Under the pieces are notes generated by a model. It worked only from the letters and a program-made list of their open reading frames with translations. It was not told the DNA's origin and searched no databases. The position numbers were made by a program, and so were the translations under genes. DNA of 64,000 nucleotides from Macrotis lagotis (Eukaryota > Chordata > Mammalia > Peramelemorphia > Peramelidae). Of this stretch, positions 31,925 through 43,539 are shown piece by piece (within the stretch, counting starts at the first letter, position 1; each line of letters starts with the position of its first letter). The DNA is taken from positions 17,170,268-17,234,267 of the forward strand of contig NC_133658.1 of NCBI RefSeq assembly GCF_037893015.1, given 5' to 3'.

Positions 31925-32165
31925 GGAGAGGCAGCCTGGGCCCAGGAGTAGGGTGTTGACCTTTCCATCTCCAGCCTTCTGCTGACACTTAAGACTGAAC
32001 AGTGTGATCCTGGGTGAGTCACTTCCTCTCTCCTTGTCTCAGTTTCCTCATCTATAAAATGGACATAATAATAGTACCTAACCCACAAAGTTGTTGTGAC
32101 AAATGAGGTAACATAGGAAAAGCCCTGGGCAACCTCAAACCTCCACAGAGATGTCAGATAATGAA
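31925..32165 (+). mobile_element. MIR SINE
   Basis: 'gatcctgggtgagtcacttc', 'cagtttcctcatctataaaa' and 'ataatagtacctaacccaca' give a near-complete MIR. Confidence 0.8.
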
Positions 32166-32344
32166 AAGCATGTGACTGTAGACATAAGTGTTTTGAGTTC
32201 AGAACAAGGAAAGAATCACCTAGGAAGACTTTTTTTTGAGGGGAGCCTGGATACAGCAAGGCCTCCAAGGGATTAATAGGATTCAGGGAGGCAGAAAGGA
32301 TGGGAGAGACCAAGCAGGGGTGATAGTGGAACAAAACCAAGGAG

Positions 32345-32550
32345 ACAAGATCTAATCAGCTAATGGCTCAGTAGATTGAGCTTGAGACTGAGAGACAGGA
32401 GGACTTCAGAGTCTTACTAGCTGTGTGACCTTGGATAAGTCACTTAACCCTGTTTGCCTCAGTTTCTCATCTGTAATATGGTCTGGAGAAATAAATATTG
32501 AATCATTTCTGTATCTTTACCAAGAAAAATCCCAATGGACTGAAGAAGAG
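32345..32550 (+). mobile_element. MAR1-type SINE
   Basis: 'agctaatggctcagtagatt', 'gtgtgaccttggataagtca', 'tctgtatctttaccaagaaa' and 'gactgaagaagagtcaaaca' run in MAR1 order. Its tail has become the (CA)n array that follows. Confidence 0.8.
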
Positions 32551-32551
32551 T

Positions 32552-32596
<45 letters not shown>
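32551..32596 (+). repeat. (CA)n microsatellite
   Basis: About 20 CA units at the 3' end of the MAR1 SINE. Confidence 0.97.
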
Positions 32597-32599
<3 letters not shown>

Positions 32600-33450
32600 T
32601 ATATACAAACGTTGTTTTCAATTAACAAGTATCTTCTCATCTCCTTCCCCTTCCATTGGGGGAAAAAAAAGGGAAAAATTCCCACAATGGCCCTATCCAA
32701 CAATGTATGTCTCATTCTGAATTGCGGGTCCCCAGGTAGTCAGCATGTTTTCTCCTTGTACTTGAAATAGTGGTTAGTCATTACATTAACTGGAGTTTTT
32801 GACTGACCACTCAGTCTAAACCAAAGATCAGATTTCGGATAAGAGAGTGTTTGCTATGTTGACTTGACCTCAGATTCCCTTTGAACTGAAATACATTGAC
32901 AGATCCCACACATATTGATCTGGGGGGGGGGGGGGTGAATGGGGTATAGAGCTATAGCTAGAGAGGAACAACCAAAATTTTGTCTCAGGATTTGAGGGAA
33001 ACACTCCTTTCTCAAGGTGAGTTTCACCTCTTCCTTCTTGGGGCTATTTCTTTCCTCCTCTTCTCTCCTCCCTTCCTCTTTCCCTCTCTTTCCCCCTCCC
33101 TTTTCCTCTCTCATTTTCCCCTTCCTTTCTGGCTTCTTCTGTCTCCTTCCTTTCACATTCCCTCTCCTTTTGCCTTCTTACCTTGTGATCTCAGAACTGA
33201 ATGCCTTAAGCCTCTCCTCTCCCAGAATGAATACTTCATGTTTGGACTGTCATTCTTCCTGGACTGAATTGACCCCAGGTGCTAGGATTCCTAGTTGGAC
33301 TTACACAATTCCCCCTGGCTTTTAGAATGCTTGGATCAAGCCCCAATTCCTTCACAGTGGATTTGTGTGTTCATCTTTCCAGTCCCCCCTTCTCCCTACA
33401 ACTTTTTATTCCCATCTTTGTGAATTTATTTATGTGAACTAAAACCTCAG
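32597..33450. repeat. Low-complexity G-run and CT-rich tract in unclassified DNA
   Basis: A 13-nt G-run lies near 32922-32935. About 33025-33180 is almost pure pyrimidine on plus. Open frames there (32980-33325 plus, 32854-33156 minus) are products of composition. A weak L2-like end may lie near 33220-33330. Confidence 0.6.
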
Positions 33451-33451
33451 G

Positions 33452-33617
33452 ATTGGTTTTTTTTTTTTTTTTTAGGTTTTTGCAAGGCAAATGGGGTTAA
33501 GTGGCTTGCCCAAGGCCACACAGCTAGGTAATTATTAAGTGTCTGAGGCCGGATTTGAACCCAGGTCCTCTTGACTCCAGGGCTGGTGCTCTATCCACTG
33601 CGCCACCTAGCCTCCCC
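33452..33617 (-). mobile_element. WSINE1-type SINE
   Basis: Long poly-T, 'taggtttttgcaaggcaaat', 'ggccggatttgaacccaggt' and head 'ccactgcgccacctagcc' mark a near-consensus, probably young, minus-strand copy. Confidence 0.96.
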
Positions 33618-34255
33618 CATCTTAAGCATTTTAAATGTGGTTGTTAATATCTTGAAATTATTTTGAAAACTGTTCACATCCTTCAATCACTTAACCTATT
33701 ATTGGAGGAGGATCCAGTTCTTTTTACAGGGACAGAAATATGACTTCCAGAATTGAGAAAAAGGGAAACAGAAGCCAAGATGGTGAAGTAGGCAGGCAAA
33801 AATCAAGAGTCTCCGGTCCTAATCTTTATGGAGTCATTAGTTCCCATTTTAAGGTGAGGGTTTGGGTTGGGCATGATCTGAAGTCCTTAGCAGTTCTACT
33901 GTCCTATGACTCTTTGAGAAAAGTCTACCCATCACTTCCATTTTGGCATATGGCAGCCTCTTCCTAAAAAACCTTTGTGGGGTATGGAGCAGGACCTGAT
34001 GGGCATTTCTGAGGGAGCTATGGAATAAGCCATTAGAAGAACGGAGGAGACCTTTGGCGGAGTGGAAGTCTGGACCCCCGCCAGGTTCTCTATGCTTATG
34101 CTGCACCAATGACGGGAGTCACCTGTATCCACGCCCACAGGGTTGATCCCTGCTGGGGAACATGAGCACATAGGGTCCTTTGAAAAGGTTAGGGGTTGCC
34201 AACTGGTACACCAATAAAGCAAAATGACTGTTTCACTCAAGAATTCAACTAAATG
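33618..34255. other. Unclassified DNA
   Basis: Around 33950-34240 base composition is more even than nearby, and overlapping open frames exist on minus (33849-34109, 33932-34240), but I recognise no protein or RNA. An unlisted repeat is possible. Confidence 0.4.
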
Positions 34256-34257
34256 AA

Positions 34258-34420
34258 CCCTTAGAACTATAGGCTCTATAACAGGAAAAGATCCTAGAGA
34301 CTAGCTGGTCCAACCCCCTCATTTACAGAGGAGGAAACTGAGGCAAAGTGATTTCTCTAGATCAAATAGGTAGCAAGTGGGTAGAAAATCTGAGATTCAA
34401 GTTGACTATTTTAACTCTGA
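34258..34420 (-). mobile_element. MIR-like fragment
   Basis: 'gtccaaccccctcatttaca' and 'gaggaggaaactgaggcaaa' are antisense ancient-SINE signatures. Confidence 0.55.
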
Positions 34421-34569
34421 TTTTTTTCTCTGCATTTCTTGAAGATCTGCTATATTATCATGTAGGCTTTGTGGGAGATAGAGATGATTAAAATAGGATT
34501 CCTGCTCTCAGACAGGAGTCACTCATACAAGTTAGAGTATAAAAAGCAGCTACTCTAGTGTTATCACTT

Positions 34570-34855
34570 AATCAGTTGGGTGATGATAATAATAATAATA
34601 ATAGCTAGTATTTATAGAGTGCCTGCCATAGGCCATGCTCAGAGCACTTTGCAAACATCTCATTTAATCCTCTTGCAACCTTGGGAAGTAGATGCTAGTC
34701 TTATCCCCATTTTATAGATGAGGAAACTGAGGCAGACAGAGGTTAAGTGACTTGCTCAGGATCACAGAATGAGGAAGTATCTGAGACTGGATTTGAACTC
34801 AGGTCTTCCTCACACCACACCTATGCTCTTTCTCACTCTGCCACTTAGCTGTTCC
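34570..34855 (-). mobile_element. THER/MIR-type CORE-SINE
   Basis: 'aataatagctagtatttata', 'ccccattttatagatgagga', 'ggttaagtgacttgctcagg' and 'tggatttgaactcaggtctt' form a near-complete minus-strand element. Confidence 0.8.
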
Positions 34856-34914
34856 TGATCACATTCAGGTCACTTATACTTTTTGAACCAAGTTATTTAA
34901 ATTTATTTTCTTCT

Positions 34915-34930
34915 CTAAGGCTGGGATTCT

Positions 34931-34984
<54 letters not shown>

Positions 34985-35148
34985 TGGACATCTTTGATTG
35001 TCTGGTGAAACTTATGGATCTCTTCTCAGAAAAAAATTAATGCATAGATAGAATTGCAAAGAAAACCAATTATATTGAAATGCATTTATCAAAATATTAA
35101 AAAAGCAACTAGTTCATGGATTCCAGGTTAGAATCCCTAATCTGAGGA
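34915..35148. mobile_element. DNA transposon, 'ttcttaacc' family, with (TC)n/(TG)n
   Basis: 'ttgattgtctggtgaaactt', 'aaaaccaattatattgaaat', 'caaaatattaaaaaagcaac' and 'attccaggttagaatccct' trace the family. A (TC)n(TG)n microsatellite (34938-34984) has expanded near its left end. Confidence 0.75.
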
Positions 35149-35174
35149 TACCTTTTATCTGTCTAAATATTTTT

Positions 35175-35395
35175 TTGTGATACATTTAGTTTGCCTGAAC
35201 CACAGAAACTATGAAGTGGGAAAAATATGAAGAGTCTGGAAAGGTCAGCTGGGACCTCATTGTGAAAGTCTTTCAATACTGAACAAAGGTGCTCCTGGAG
35301 GCAGTAGGGAGCCAGTGATATTCATGGAGCAGGAGAGTGGTGATGTAGTCATCACTACACCAAGGAAACATTTTGGCAGCTGTGAGATTCAGTCA
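35175..35395 (-). mobile_element. L2 interior fragment
   Basis: 'ggcagtagggagccagtgat', 'gagcaggagagtggtgatgt' and 'attttggcagctgtgagatt' follow the antisense L2 interior. Confidence 0.6.
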
Positions 35396-35397
35396 AA

Positions 35398-35955
35398 ATG
35401 ACTTTCTTATTATTCCTCACACAGGCTGTTCCTCATCCCTGGTATGTTCTCCCTTCTTAACTTCCCCTTGCAGAATCCCTTCAAAGAATAGCTTCCTTTG
35501 GTACTGATTCTTTCTCCTGGAGGCATTTCCACATACCCCTAATACAGTTCTCCCTTCCATATGGAGAGAGATAGGGCCATAGTGATCAATCTAGAAAATC
35601 GATGTAAAAATGTTTTGACCCTCCCTTCAAACCAGAGAAGAAATCTGAATTATTTTGGTATTAAAAGATAAAATGTTGATATTATACACTACTATACCTA
35701 TATTCTATGCATTTATGAGTTCTAAACTTTCTCTGTGTTGTCTACTGGCATTCACATGTTGTCTATGGCTTTCATAAAACTCCTCCCAAATTCCCATTTA
35801 ACTTCTTATGTCAACCCATGATTTACCAAAACCACAATGGGGAAAGTCACGATTTATGTAAGATGCTTGAGGGCAAGGACAACTTCATTTTTGTTTTTAT
35901 AAGTCCAATGCTTAATAATGCCTAATGCACTATTTATATCCAATCAATGCTTATG
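35398..35955 (+). mobile_element. L2 3' end split by a DNA transposon
   Basis: 'ttcctcacacaggctgttcc', 'ctggtatgttctcccttctt' and, after the insert, 'agatgcttgagggcaaggac' and 'ccaatgcttaataatgccta'. Confidence 0.7.
35565..35855. mobile_element. Probable DNA transposon inside L2
   Basis: The block 'gatgtaaaaatgttttgacc' to 'aagtcacgatttatgtaaga' is foreign to L2 and contains 'ctatgcatttatgagttcta', which I associate with a Tigger-like element. Family assignment is tentative. Confidence 0.4.
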
Positions 35956-36104
35956 GAATGGGATTAAGAGGAGTCCCTGGGTGGAACATGTTGCTTACAC
36001 TGAATGGTGGTGGTCTTTGTTAAAAGAGAGGCCTTGGTTGCGTAATTAGGATGGTGGGGGTGTATATATAGAAATTGCTTAGAAATAATAGTATCTCTCT
36101 CTTT

Positions 36105-36650
<546 letters not shown>

Positions 36651-36671
36651 AGTATATATCTCTTTAAAGCT

Positions 36672-37125
36672 TGCAATAAGGCAGCTAGGTGGTACATTGG
36701 GTAGAATGCTAGGTCCGGAGCCATGGAAGACCTAAGTTTATTATTTTTTTAAAATTTTTAAGGGTTTTAAGGGTTTTTTTTTTTGCAAGGCAATGGGGTT
36801 AAGTGACTTGCCCAAGGCCACACAGCTAGGTCATTATTAAATGTCTGAGGCCAAATTTGAATTCAGGTCCTCCTGACTCCAGGGCCAGTACGCTCTATCC
36901 ACCACTGCACTACCTAGCTGCCCCAAGACCTAAGTTTAAATCTGTGATCCTTGGCAAGTCATTTAAGTTCTTTTTGCCTCAGTTTCCTTATCTGTAAAAT
37001 CGAGATACTAACAGTTTCTACCTCCCAGAGTTTTTGTGAAGACCAAACGAGATCATTGTAAAGGACTCCACACAGGGTCTGGCATGGAACAGGTGCCAGA
37101 GAAATAGAAATGCTAGCTGTTATCG
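36672..37125 (+). mobile_element. MIR/MAR-type SINE split by a younger SINE
   Basis: Head 'ggcagctaggtggtacattg', then after the insert 'cctcagtttccttatctgta', 'ccagagtttttgtgaagacc' and 'ctggcatggaacaggtgcca' make a long MIR-type element. Confidence 0.8.
36741..36924 (-). mobile_element. WSINE1-type SINE with TSD
   Basis: Minus-strand copy with a 14-bp perfect TSD 'aagacctaagttta' at 36727-36740 and 36925-36938. The A-tail side is long and interrupted ('aaggttttaaggg'-like words). Confidence 0.96.
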
Positions 37126-37660
37126 TTGTCATCTTGATGATGGTGTAGGAGACAGAGCTGGCCTCAGAATTCAGATCCTTCTATCTATGTGACATTAAAG
37201 GTCTCTCTTCACTTCTCTGGGGCCCAGGGAATTAAGACTCTTAAGTTAAAGAGCAGATTCATATTCTCATTGGTAGAAAACCCACTGGAATTTTTCCGCT
37301 GAGCAAGTCCCACCCTACCCTATCATACACTTCGGAAAAGCTGACACAGCTCATGGTCATGTTCCAGGTCATGGTGACTGGGAAGGATTGGTATGACTTC
37401 TCTGTGATTCCTTCCAGCTTGGAAAACCTGTGACTCCCTCACTTCTATGTTACAGATGGGTAACTTTGTCATAAGTTTGAGGGCCTTACTTGAGTCAAAA
37501 AAGGTCATCCCGTGACATTGGCTGCCAAGCAACTCAACTGTCATTCTCTCTCTTCTGTTCTCTGTTCTTCCATCTTCCCCACCTACATCATTCTGCCATT
37601 TGTTAAATGTTATTTTTGACTTTGCAGCTTACAGGTTGGTGGTTCTAATGAATTTCATGA
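37126..37660. other. Unclassified DNA
   Basis: A 73-codon minus frame (37323-37544) resembles no known protein. No repeat was recognised. Confidence 0.45.
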
Positions 37661-37662
37661 CC

Positions 37663-37982
37663 TCTGTGTGTGTGTGTGTGTGTATGTGTATGTGAGTGTG
37701 TATAAATGTGTGTGTGCATGTGTGAGTATAAGTGTGAGTATGTATGTGTGTGTGAGTGAGTATAGATGAGTTGGGTGTGTGGGGGTCAGTGTGTATGACT
37801 GTGAGTGTGACTGTGTGTGTGAATATGTATGTGTATGTGTGGGTGAGTATTTATATGCGTGTATGTGAGTGTGTGAGGGTATGTGTGAGTGTGAATGTGT
37901 GTGAGTATGCGTGTGAATATGTGAGTGTATGTGAGTTGGATGTGTGTGAATATGAATGAGTGTGAGTGTGTGAGTGAGTGTG

Positions 37983-38027
<45 letters not shown>
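37663..38027 (+). repeat. Long degenerate (TG)n / TGTGAG-rich tract
   Basis: About 365 bp made of TG units mixed with 'tgtgagtg' and 'tatgtgtg' words, ending in a pure (TG)n run at about 37986-38024. All open frames across it are low-complexity. Confidence 0.97.
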
Positions 38028-38028
<1 letters not shown>

Positions 38029-38430
38029 GACAGACGGCTCTGCACACAACCTGCCAAGAAGAAGATTCCTTCTCCTGCGCCTCCCGAAGTTTTTTCTCCC
38101 CCCCTTCCGAAGCTGCTGCACAAAGGTGTCATGTGCTGGCAGGAGCAGGGTGGCCTTGAACTAATGATCCAGTCCCCTGACATCCAAGTTCAGAAGCATT
38201 TTCCATGACAGCTGAAAATAGCCCTAGCCCACTTGCCTGCTCTGGTCTCTTCCTGGCTTGTTCCTTTGTTTGGTGCCAGGATCGGAACAAGTGGTAAGCC
38301 AGCCTTGGCCATCCCCTGCGAGAGCAGAAATAATAATAGCTGACATTTGGGGACCGCTTTACAGTTTGCCAGACACTTTATATTTACTTTGGCTCTTCCC
38401 AACCTTCTGTACCCATAGCCCCCCCGCCCC
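38028..38430. other. Unclassified DNA between facing microsatellites
   Basis: Relatively GC-rich unique sequence; a weak MIR-like trace ('aataatagctgacatttggg') lies near 38330-38390. Confidence 0.45.
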
Positions 38431-38433
38431 AAA

Positions 38434-38504
38434 TTCACACACACTCACACAGAGCCTCACACATTCACACTCATACACACTCACCCACACACCAACTCAT
38501 ATAC

Positions 38505-38565
<61 letters not shown>

Positions 38566-38577
38566 CATACTCACACA
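38434..38577 (+). repeat. (CA)n-rich tract
   Basis: CA units mixed with 'cacactcata' words, with a pure (CA)n run at about 38509-38557; complementary in type to the TG tract 400 bp to the left. Confidence 0.97.
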
Positions 38578-39420
38578 TACCGCCACCTTCCCACTTGACT
38601 TTCATTCAATAAGCAGTGAGTTGCTACTGTTTTCCCTCACTGGAGATGAAGAAAAAACACTAAAGAATGTCCCATGGTGGATGTCTGAGATAGGCTTTGA
38701 ACCCAGCCTCTCTCCAGTACACCATGAAAATCTGATAGGCCCTATCTTGTCTTCTGATGGGGCTGAGGTTTGAACTCACTGAGGGTGAGCAGTTATGGTC
38801 ATAGATTCCGGAGCCAAGCCCACAGACATTTCCTGTGAACAGGATTGAAAACCCATCCAGAGCTTTTAGTGACACTGATAAACCACCGGGGCCTGGTGGT
38901 GATGGCAAGGAGCTTCCGGGCCGCTTGGGGAACTGTGAATTAGGCCTTATAGTCTTGAAATGCTTGTCAAGGAACAGGAAAAAACCAAACCACAGGCAAA
39001 TATATCATTCTCCTTGCACGACTTGGGAGAAAGTGATTGGCAAATAAGCACATGGTCCCACACAAAGGCTCAAAGAAATTGCTCCCTGTTCCAGTCTTCC
39101 ATCCTCAGCACGAGCCCTTTCTTAGATTTCTGAAACACTGATTCCAAAGTGGTTGAGCTTTCCCAAGTTTGGAAGCACCAAAGGGCTCCTCTTTCCCCAC
39201 AACTCCTCGTTAGCTTTCTTCTAACTGTTTTGGTTTTGAGGTGAGATTGCTAAGGCATTTTTGCCCCTTGGTTAAATGAATAGGTAGCAGCAGACCAGCT
39301 CTGACTCAGGGGGACTGTGGGTCACTCTTGCCCACTGAGAGGCAACTTCGCTCTGGACCCAGGTGTGACTGATTTCAAACCTGACTTTTAAAGAGAAGAC
39401 CAGGCTCTTCTTGGTTCTGT
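38578..39420. other. Unclassified DNA
   Basis: Unique-looking sequence without recognised repeats; 38780-38950 and 39090-39420 could be searched for conserved non-coding elements. No gene was seen. Confidence 0.4.
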
Positions 39421-39561
39421 TTTTTTTTTTTTTTTAACAACGCAATGGGGTTAAGTGGCTTGCCCAAGGTCACACAGCTGGGTCATTATTAAGTGTCTGA
39501 GGCCGGATTTGAACTCAGGTCCTCCTGACTCCAGGGCTGTTACTTTTTCCACTGTCCATAC
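39421..39561 (-). mobile_element. WSINE1-type SINE
   Basis: Poly-T, 'aacgcaatggggttaagtgg' and 'ggccggatttgaactcaggt' give a minus-strand copy whose outer tRNA head is degraded ('ttactttttccactgtccat'). Confidence 0.93.
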
Positions 39562-39908
39562 CTCAGAGTTCCAGAGAAAAATCACTTAAAGAAAGCTTAG
39601 ATTTGGGGTAAGTGAAGGATGTGCCCAAAAGAGATGAGAAAGGTTCTTGATATAGGATGCAGATCAGGAATGTGACCGCCATCTATTTCCTCCATGCCAA
39701 AGAAATGTTTATTTAGCCTAGGAATAGGCTGAGGTCACCAGGTGGTTGGTTGTGACATGCAGAACTGGCAACAGATGCCCTGTTTTGTAATCCAACTAGT
39801 TTCATTTCTAAAGGAAATTTGATGACTCAAATGGGAAGGTAGTCTCCTCAGTTCTCATATTCATTGGCTCATCACCCTCATTCCAGCATTCTGGGGAAAG
39901 TTGCTCAT

Positions 39909-39952
<44 letters not shown>

Positions 39953-40455
39953 GTTCAAAGTCAAAGGGGTTTCCCAGAAAAGGGCAAGGTAAAAGAAAAT
40001 TATCCAGTGTTTGGACATAAATCCTGAATGGGGTCTATTTATTCCCTTGCAGAAAAATGAATAAAATAATCCCAATATTCATTTCAGAATGATTGGGATT
40101 AGTAGTTTGCTTATGGGTATTATTGCAATATGCTAGAAGCCTGTTAGATAAGCCTCATCAAGACACAGCCTAGCTTGGCAATTCTGCTAATCAACCATTT
40201 TCCATTTCTGCACCAGACCTTGTCTGATTGCACTTCTAACCTTGATTTTTTTTTTTCTGGTGAGTTCTCTCTTGGTGATGATTGAATGGTCCAATGCAGG
40301 CTGTCCACAACCATTATGGAACTAGGGGACACAACCCTTGCCCCACCTCACCAGTGCTGCAAATTCTCCACACTTGATGTTCACAAGGTTGATGCTAATT
40401 CTTACCTAGTCTTAAACATTGAATGTCAGACTGAGACCTATTAACTGAGACCTAA
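39562..40455. other. Unclassified DNA with (TAA)n
   Basis: A (TAA)n run lies at 39912-39951. No gene or other repeat was recognised. Confidence 0.5.
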
Positions 40456-40459
40456 AAAA

Positions 40460-40550
40460 GGCTAAGGCCCCCCAATTGTAGCCAGAGTCACTACCAGTAG
40501 TCCTTATCTATACCTTGCCACTGGACCCAGATGGCTCCAGAAAAGAAAGT
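40460..40550 (+). mobile_element. MAR1b/RTE-type 3' fragment
   Basis: 'ccactggacccagatggctc' with following 'agaaaagaaagtgaag' matches the MAR1b 3' half. Confidence 0.6.
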
Positions 40551-40561
40551 GAAGTTGGTAG

Positions 40562-40712
40562 GGGACAGCTAGGTGGCACAGTGCCTAGGTCACTGGCCCT
40601 GGAGTCGGGAGTACCTGAGTTCAAATCTGGCCTCAGACACATAATAATTACCTAGTTGGGTGACCTTGGGCAAGTCACTTAACCCCATTGCCTTACAAAA
40701 AACAAAAAAAGA
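40562..40712 (+). mobile_element. WSINE1-type SINE
   Basis: Full-length plus-strand copy ending 'ccttacaaaaaacaaaaaaa'. 'gaaagt' words on both sides suggest a short TSD. Confidence 0.94.
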
Positions 40713-41160
40713 AAGTACATATGAGAGGCAAATGCAGTCAGGGTCTGTACCACCAGCCTTGGCTGGTTGAGGATCCTCTCAACTGCCATTATATTTTTCT
40801 CCACAAGATCACATCTTGTCTCCAAGGGGACCCACTGAGTAGAAGTCACTTTCTCCTCTACTGTGGCTACTTCCAGGATCATCAGTTTTTCCACCTCATT
40901 GTCTTGGACTCAGGAGACCTGGGTTTAAATGCCATCTTCGACATTGACTTGCCAGGGGGTTCTGGGAGCATGTCCAGTGAGAGGGTTGACCTTGGTTCCC
41001 TCTAGATCGCCTTCTGGACTGAAATCAAGGATCCTAGAAATCTGAACCTGAGAGAGGTGATGTCACTTGCCCATGGCTATGCAGCTAATTGTCAACAATG
41101 GGAGATGAAGCCCTGTTCTTCCAAAGTCCAGGATACCATTCCCTCTGTCAAACTGCCTGT
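40713..41160. mobile_element. MIR fragments in unclassified DNA
   Basis: A plus-strand MIR head ('ggagacctgggtttaaatgc') lies near 40895-40960 and a minus-strand MIR ('gatgtcacttgcccatggct') near 41040-41150. The 105-codon frame at 40688-41005 is not a gene. Confidence 0.45.
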
Positions 41161-41485
41161 CAAAAAAGAAAGGTGAAAAAGGTGGTGTATTCATAAACAG
41201 TGTGCAGAAAATGATGCCTGGGACATCTCAGGGACTAAGAATAATGCTTCCAAACTGCACATAACACAAATTATTTGTGGAAATAAATGAGTGATTCCCT
41301 ATTTCATTAGGCTGCAGTCAATTTACACTGACTCTGTGCCTCTTTGGCACTCTCTGGGAGATGCTCATTTCCTTTCTCTTTTTTAATTTTTGTTATTTTT
41401 CCTCTTCCCCTCCTTTGTTCTCTCTCTTCTTTTCTCTCTTTTTCCTCTTCTTTCTATTGTAAAGTGCAAAGGTCATGGTATAGCT
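41161..41485. other. Unclassified DNA ending in a CT-rich tract
   Basis: 41365-41460 is pyrimidine-rich on plus; no gene was seen. Confidence 0.5.
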
Positions 41486-41489
41486 TCTT

Positions 41490-42410
41490 TTGCTTTTTTA
41501 AAAAGTTAAATTATATTAAAAATTTTAAACATCCATTTAAAACTATTTTATTCCTTTATTTTTCAATACATGCAAAAATAGTTTTCAATAATCATTTTTG
41601 TAAGGTTTTGAGTTCCATATTGTTCTGCCTCCCTTCCTTCTTTCCCCCTCCCTCTGACAGAAAGCAATCTAATATATATATATGTATATATATATTAAAC
41701 ATATATCTATATTAATTATGCTATGAAAGAAGAATCAAATCAGAAAGGGTTAAACAACATGGGAGAAAAAAAAACTTGATAATCTAGAAAACAAATTTAA
41801 AAAATTGAAACTAGTTAGCTTTGGCCTGCATTCAGACTCCATAGTTTCTTCTTTGGATAAGGATAATATTTTCCATCACAAGTCCTTTAGAATCATCTTC
41901 GATTATTGTACTCCTGAGGTGAGTTAGTTCAGCATAGTTGACCATCACTAATGTTGCTATTAGTGTGGACAATGTTTTTCTGGTTCTGCTCACTTCACTC
42001 AGCATCAGTTCATGAAGTCTTTCCAGGCTTTTCTGAAGTCAGACCACTCATGATATCTTACAGAACAATAGAACTCCATAGCATTAATATGTCATATGAT
42101 TCCAATTGGTGGGCATCCCCTCGATTTTCAGTTCTTGGCCATTACAAAAGGAACTGCTGTAAATATTTTTGTACATGTGGGTCCTTTCCTGTTTTTAATG
42201 ATCTCTGTGGGATACAGACCTAGTAGTGGTATTGCTGGATCAAAGGGTATGCACAGTTTAATGGTGCAGTTCCAAATTGCTCTCCAAAAAGAAAGGTTGG
42301 ATCAATTCACAACTCCACCAACAATGCATTAGTATCCCAATTCTCCACATCCCCTCCATGTTAGCCATTTTCCTTTTTTATGTCATACTGGCAATCTGAT
42401 GGGTGTGAGT
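41490..42410 (-). mobile_element. L1 3' end, long copy
   Basis: From the 3' terminus leftward: 'caatacatgcaaaaatagtt', 'gcctcccttccttctttccc', 'ttttccatcacaagtccttt', 'ctggttctgctcacttcact', 'gggtcctttcctgtttttaa' and 'caacaatgcattagtatccc'. The 3' UTR is intact and the element is 5'-truncated. It is a different subfamily from 51049-51933. Confidence 0.85.
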
Positions 42411-42604
42411 TATTAACATCTATTTTATAAAATTTTGGAGCATCCATAATGGAAACATCCATTTTCAAGATCTTCTGAGATTCCCACCATCTACATTTGA
42501 AGTCATACAATAACACTGATAAGAAATTAGTATTAAAAATGTAGGTCACACAGGATGATCAGGCACAAGTGGGTTATGATCTGCATGACTGGAAGGGACA
42601 TGCG

Positions 42605-42725
42605 ATCAATCTATAAGTATTTATTAAGTAACTAATATATGCTAGACATGGTGCTAAGCCCTGGACAGCCAAAGAAAGGAAGGAAAAAACACATCTTTGT
42701 TTTCAAGGAGCTCACACTGACAGAT
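42605..42725 (-). mobile_element. L2 3'-end fragment
   Basis: 'agtatttattaagtaactaa', 'gacatggtgctaagccctgg' and 'ttcaaggagctcacactgac' form a clear antisense L2 tail. Confidence 0.8.
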
Positions 42726-42739
42726 CTCTTTGAGAATTT

Positions 42740-43140
42740 GACTTAAATAGGAAAAATTTCTTATTTTACACTGGAGGAAACTCAGATTCAGGGATCAAAG
42801 GATGATAAATTTATAAATGGAAGAGACCTGAGAGGATGCCTTTATGATTCATCACGCATTTTGTAGGGAAAGAAAGAAACTGGGACCTAGAAAGGCTGAG
42901 CGACCTGTTTAGGGTCATGCAGTAATAATAACTACAACACAGCAAACAAAATGTATTATATGTGTTGCCTCATCTCTAGCAACTCTTTCAGAGAGGTACT
43001 TTTGTTAATCCCATTTTTTAAATGAGAAAACTGAAGCACAGATAGGCTCAGTGTCATATAACTAGTAACTAGGGGAGGCAGAATTCAAGCTCAGATCTTT
43101 TGGGCTCCAAGTCTAACAGTTTCTCTTCTACCCCACTTGG
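42740..43140 (-). mobile_element. Two ancient MIR-type SINEs
   Basis: 42740-42925 carries 'aagaaactgggacctagaaa'. 42925-43140 carries 'taacaactacaac'-like degenerate words, 'aatgagaaaactgaagcaca' and 'aattcaagctcagatctttt'. Confidence 0.6.
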
Positions 43141-43535
43141 TAAGCAGGAGGCAGAGGTGAGATATGGACCTGGATCCTGATTTCAAAGTCATTGCTCTGG
43201 AGTGCTCTGGCTCTAGGGATGACTGTAACAGAGTCACTACAAATTAAATGTGCTGGAGCCAGTGCAAAGTCAACCTCCTATACAGTCAGTCTAAGTGACC
43301 CCATTTAAAACTTTGCTTAAACTTTGGTTATATGTACAACCAGACTTCAGGATATGGTGGTCCAGAAATATCCTTGTGCACATATACTAATCTCATCTCC
43401 CAAAGTGTAGGGAGTATTTGGAGAAGACCAATACCTCTGGGTGTGGGCAGCCAAGCCCCTTTTAGGGCTGCTCATCCATCTTTGGCATTCACCTGTCACC
43501 AAACCCTCACGGCATGCCCAACAGCCTCACCCCTC
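43141..43535. other. Unclassified DNA
   Basis: No gene or repeat was recognised. Confidence 0.4.
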
Positions 43536-43539
43536 TAGA

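Noticed and set aside
31912-32340. 142-codon minus frame, the longest but one in the window
   Set aside because: It runs antisense through a MIR SINE and unique DNA; composition and start are arbitrary, with no recognised domain.
32980-33325. About 100-codon frames rich in S, F, L and P
   Set aside because: They arise from a pyrimidine-rich tract with no domain.
33950-34240. Possible small structured RNA gene
   Set aside because: Even base composition prompted a comparison with 7SK and 7SL from memory, but no matching motif was found.
37655-38208. Several open frames of 70-130 codons rich in H/T/S or C/V
   Set aside because: They are translations of the (TG)n/(CA)n tract and have no other content.
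38258-38773. 171-codon plus frame, the longest in the window
   Set aside because: Its middle third is the (CA)n tract and the ends show no domain; it is not supported as a gene.
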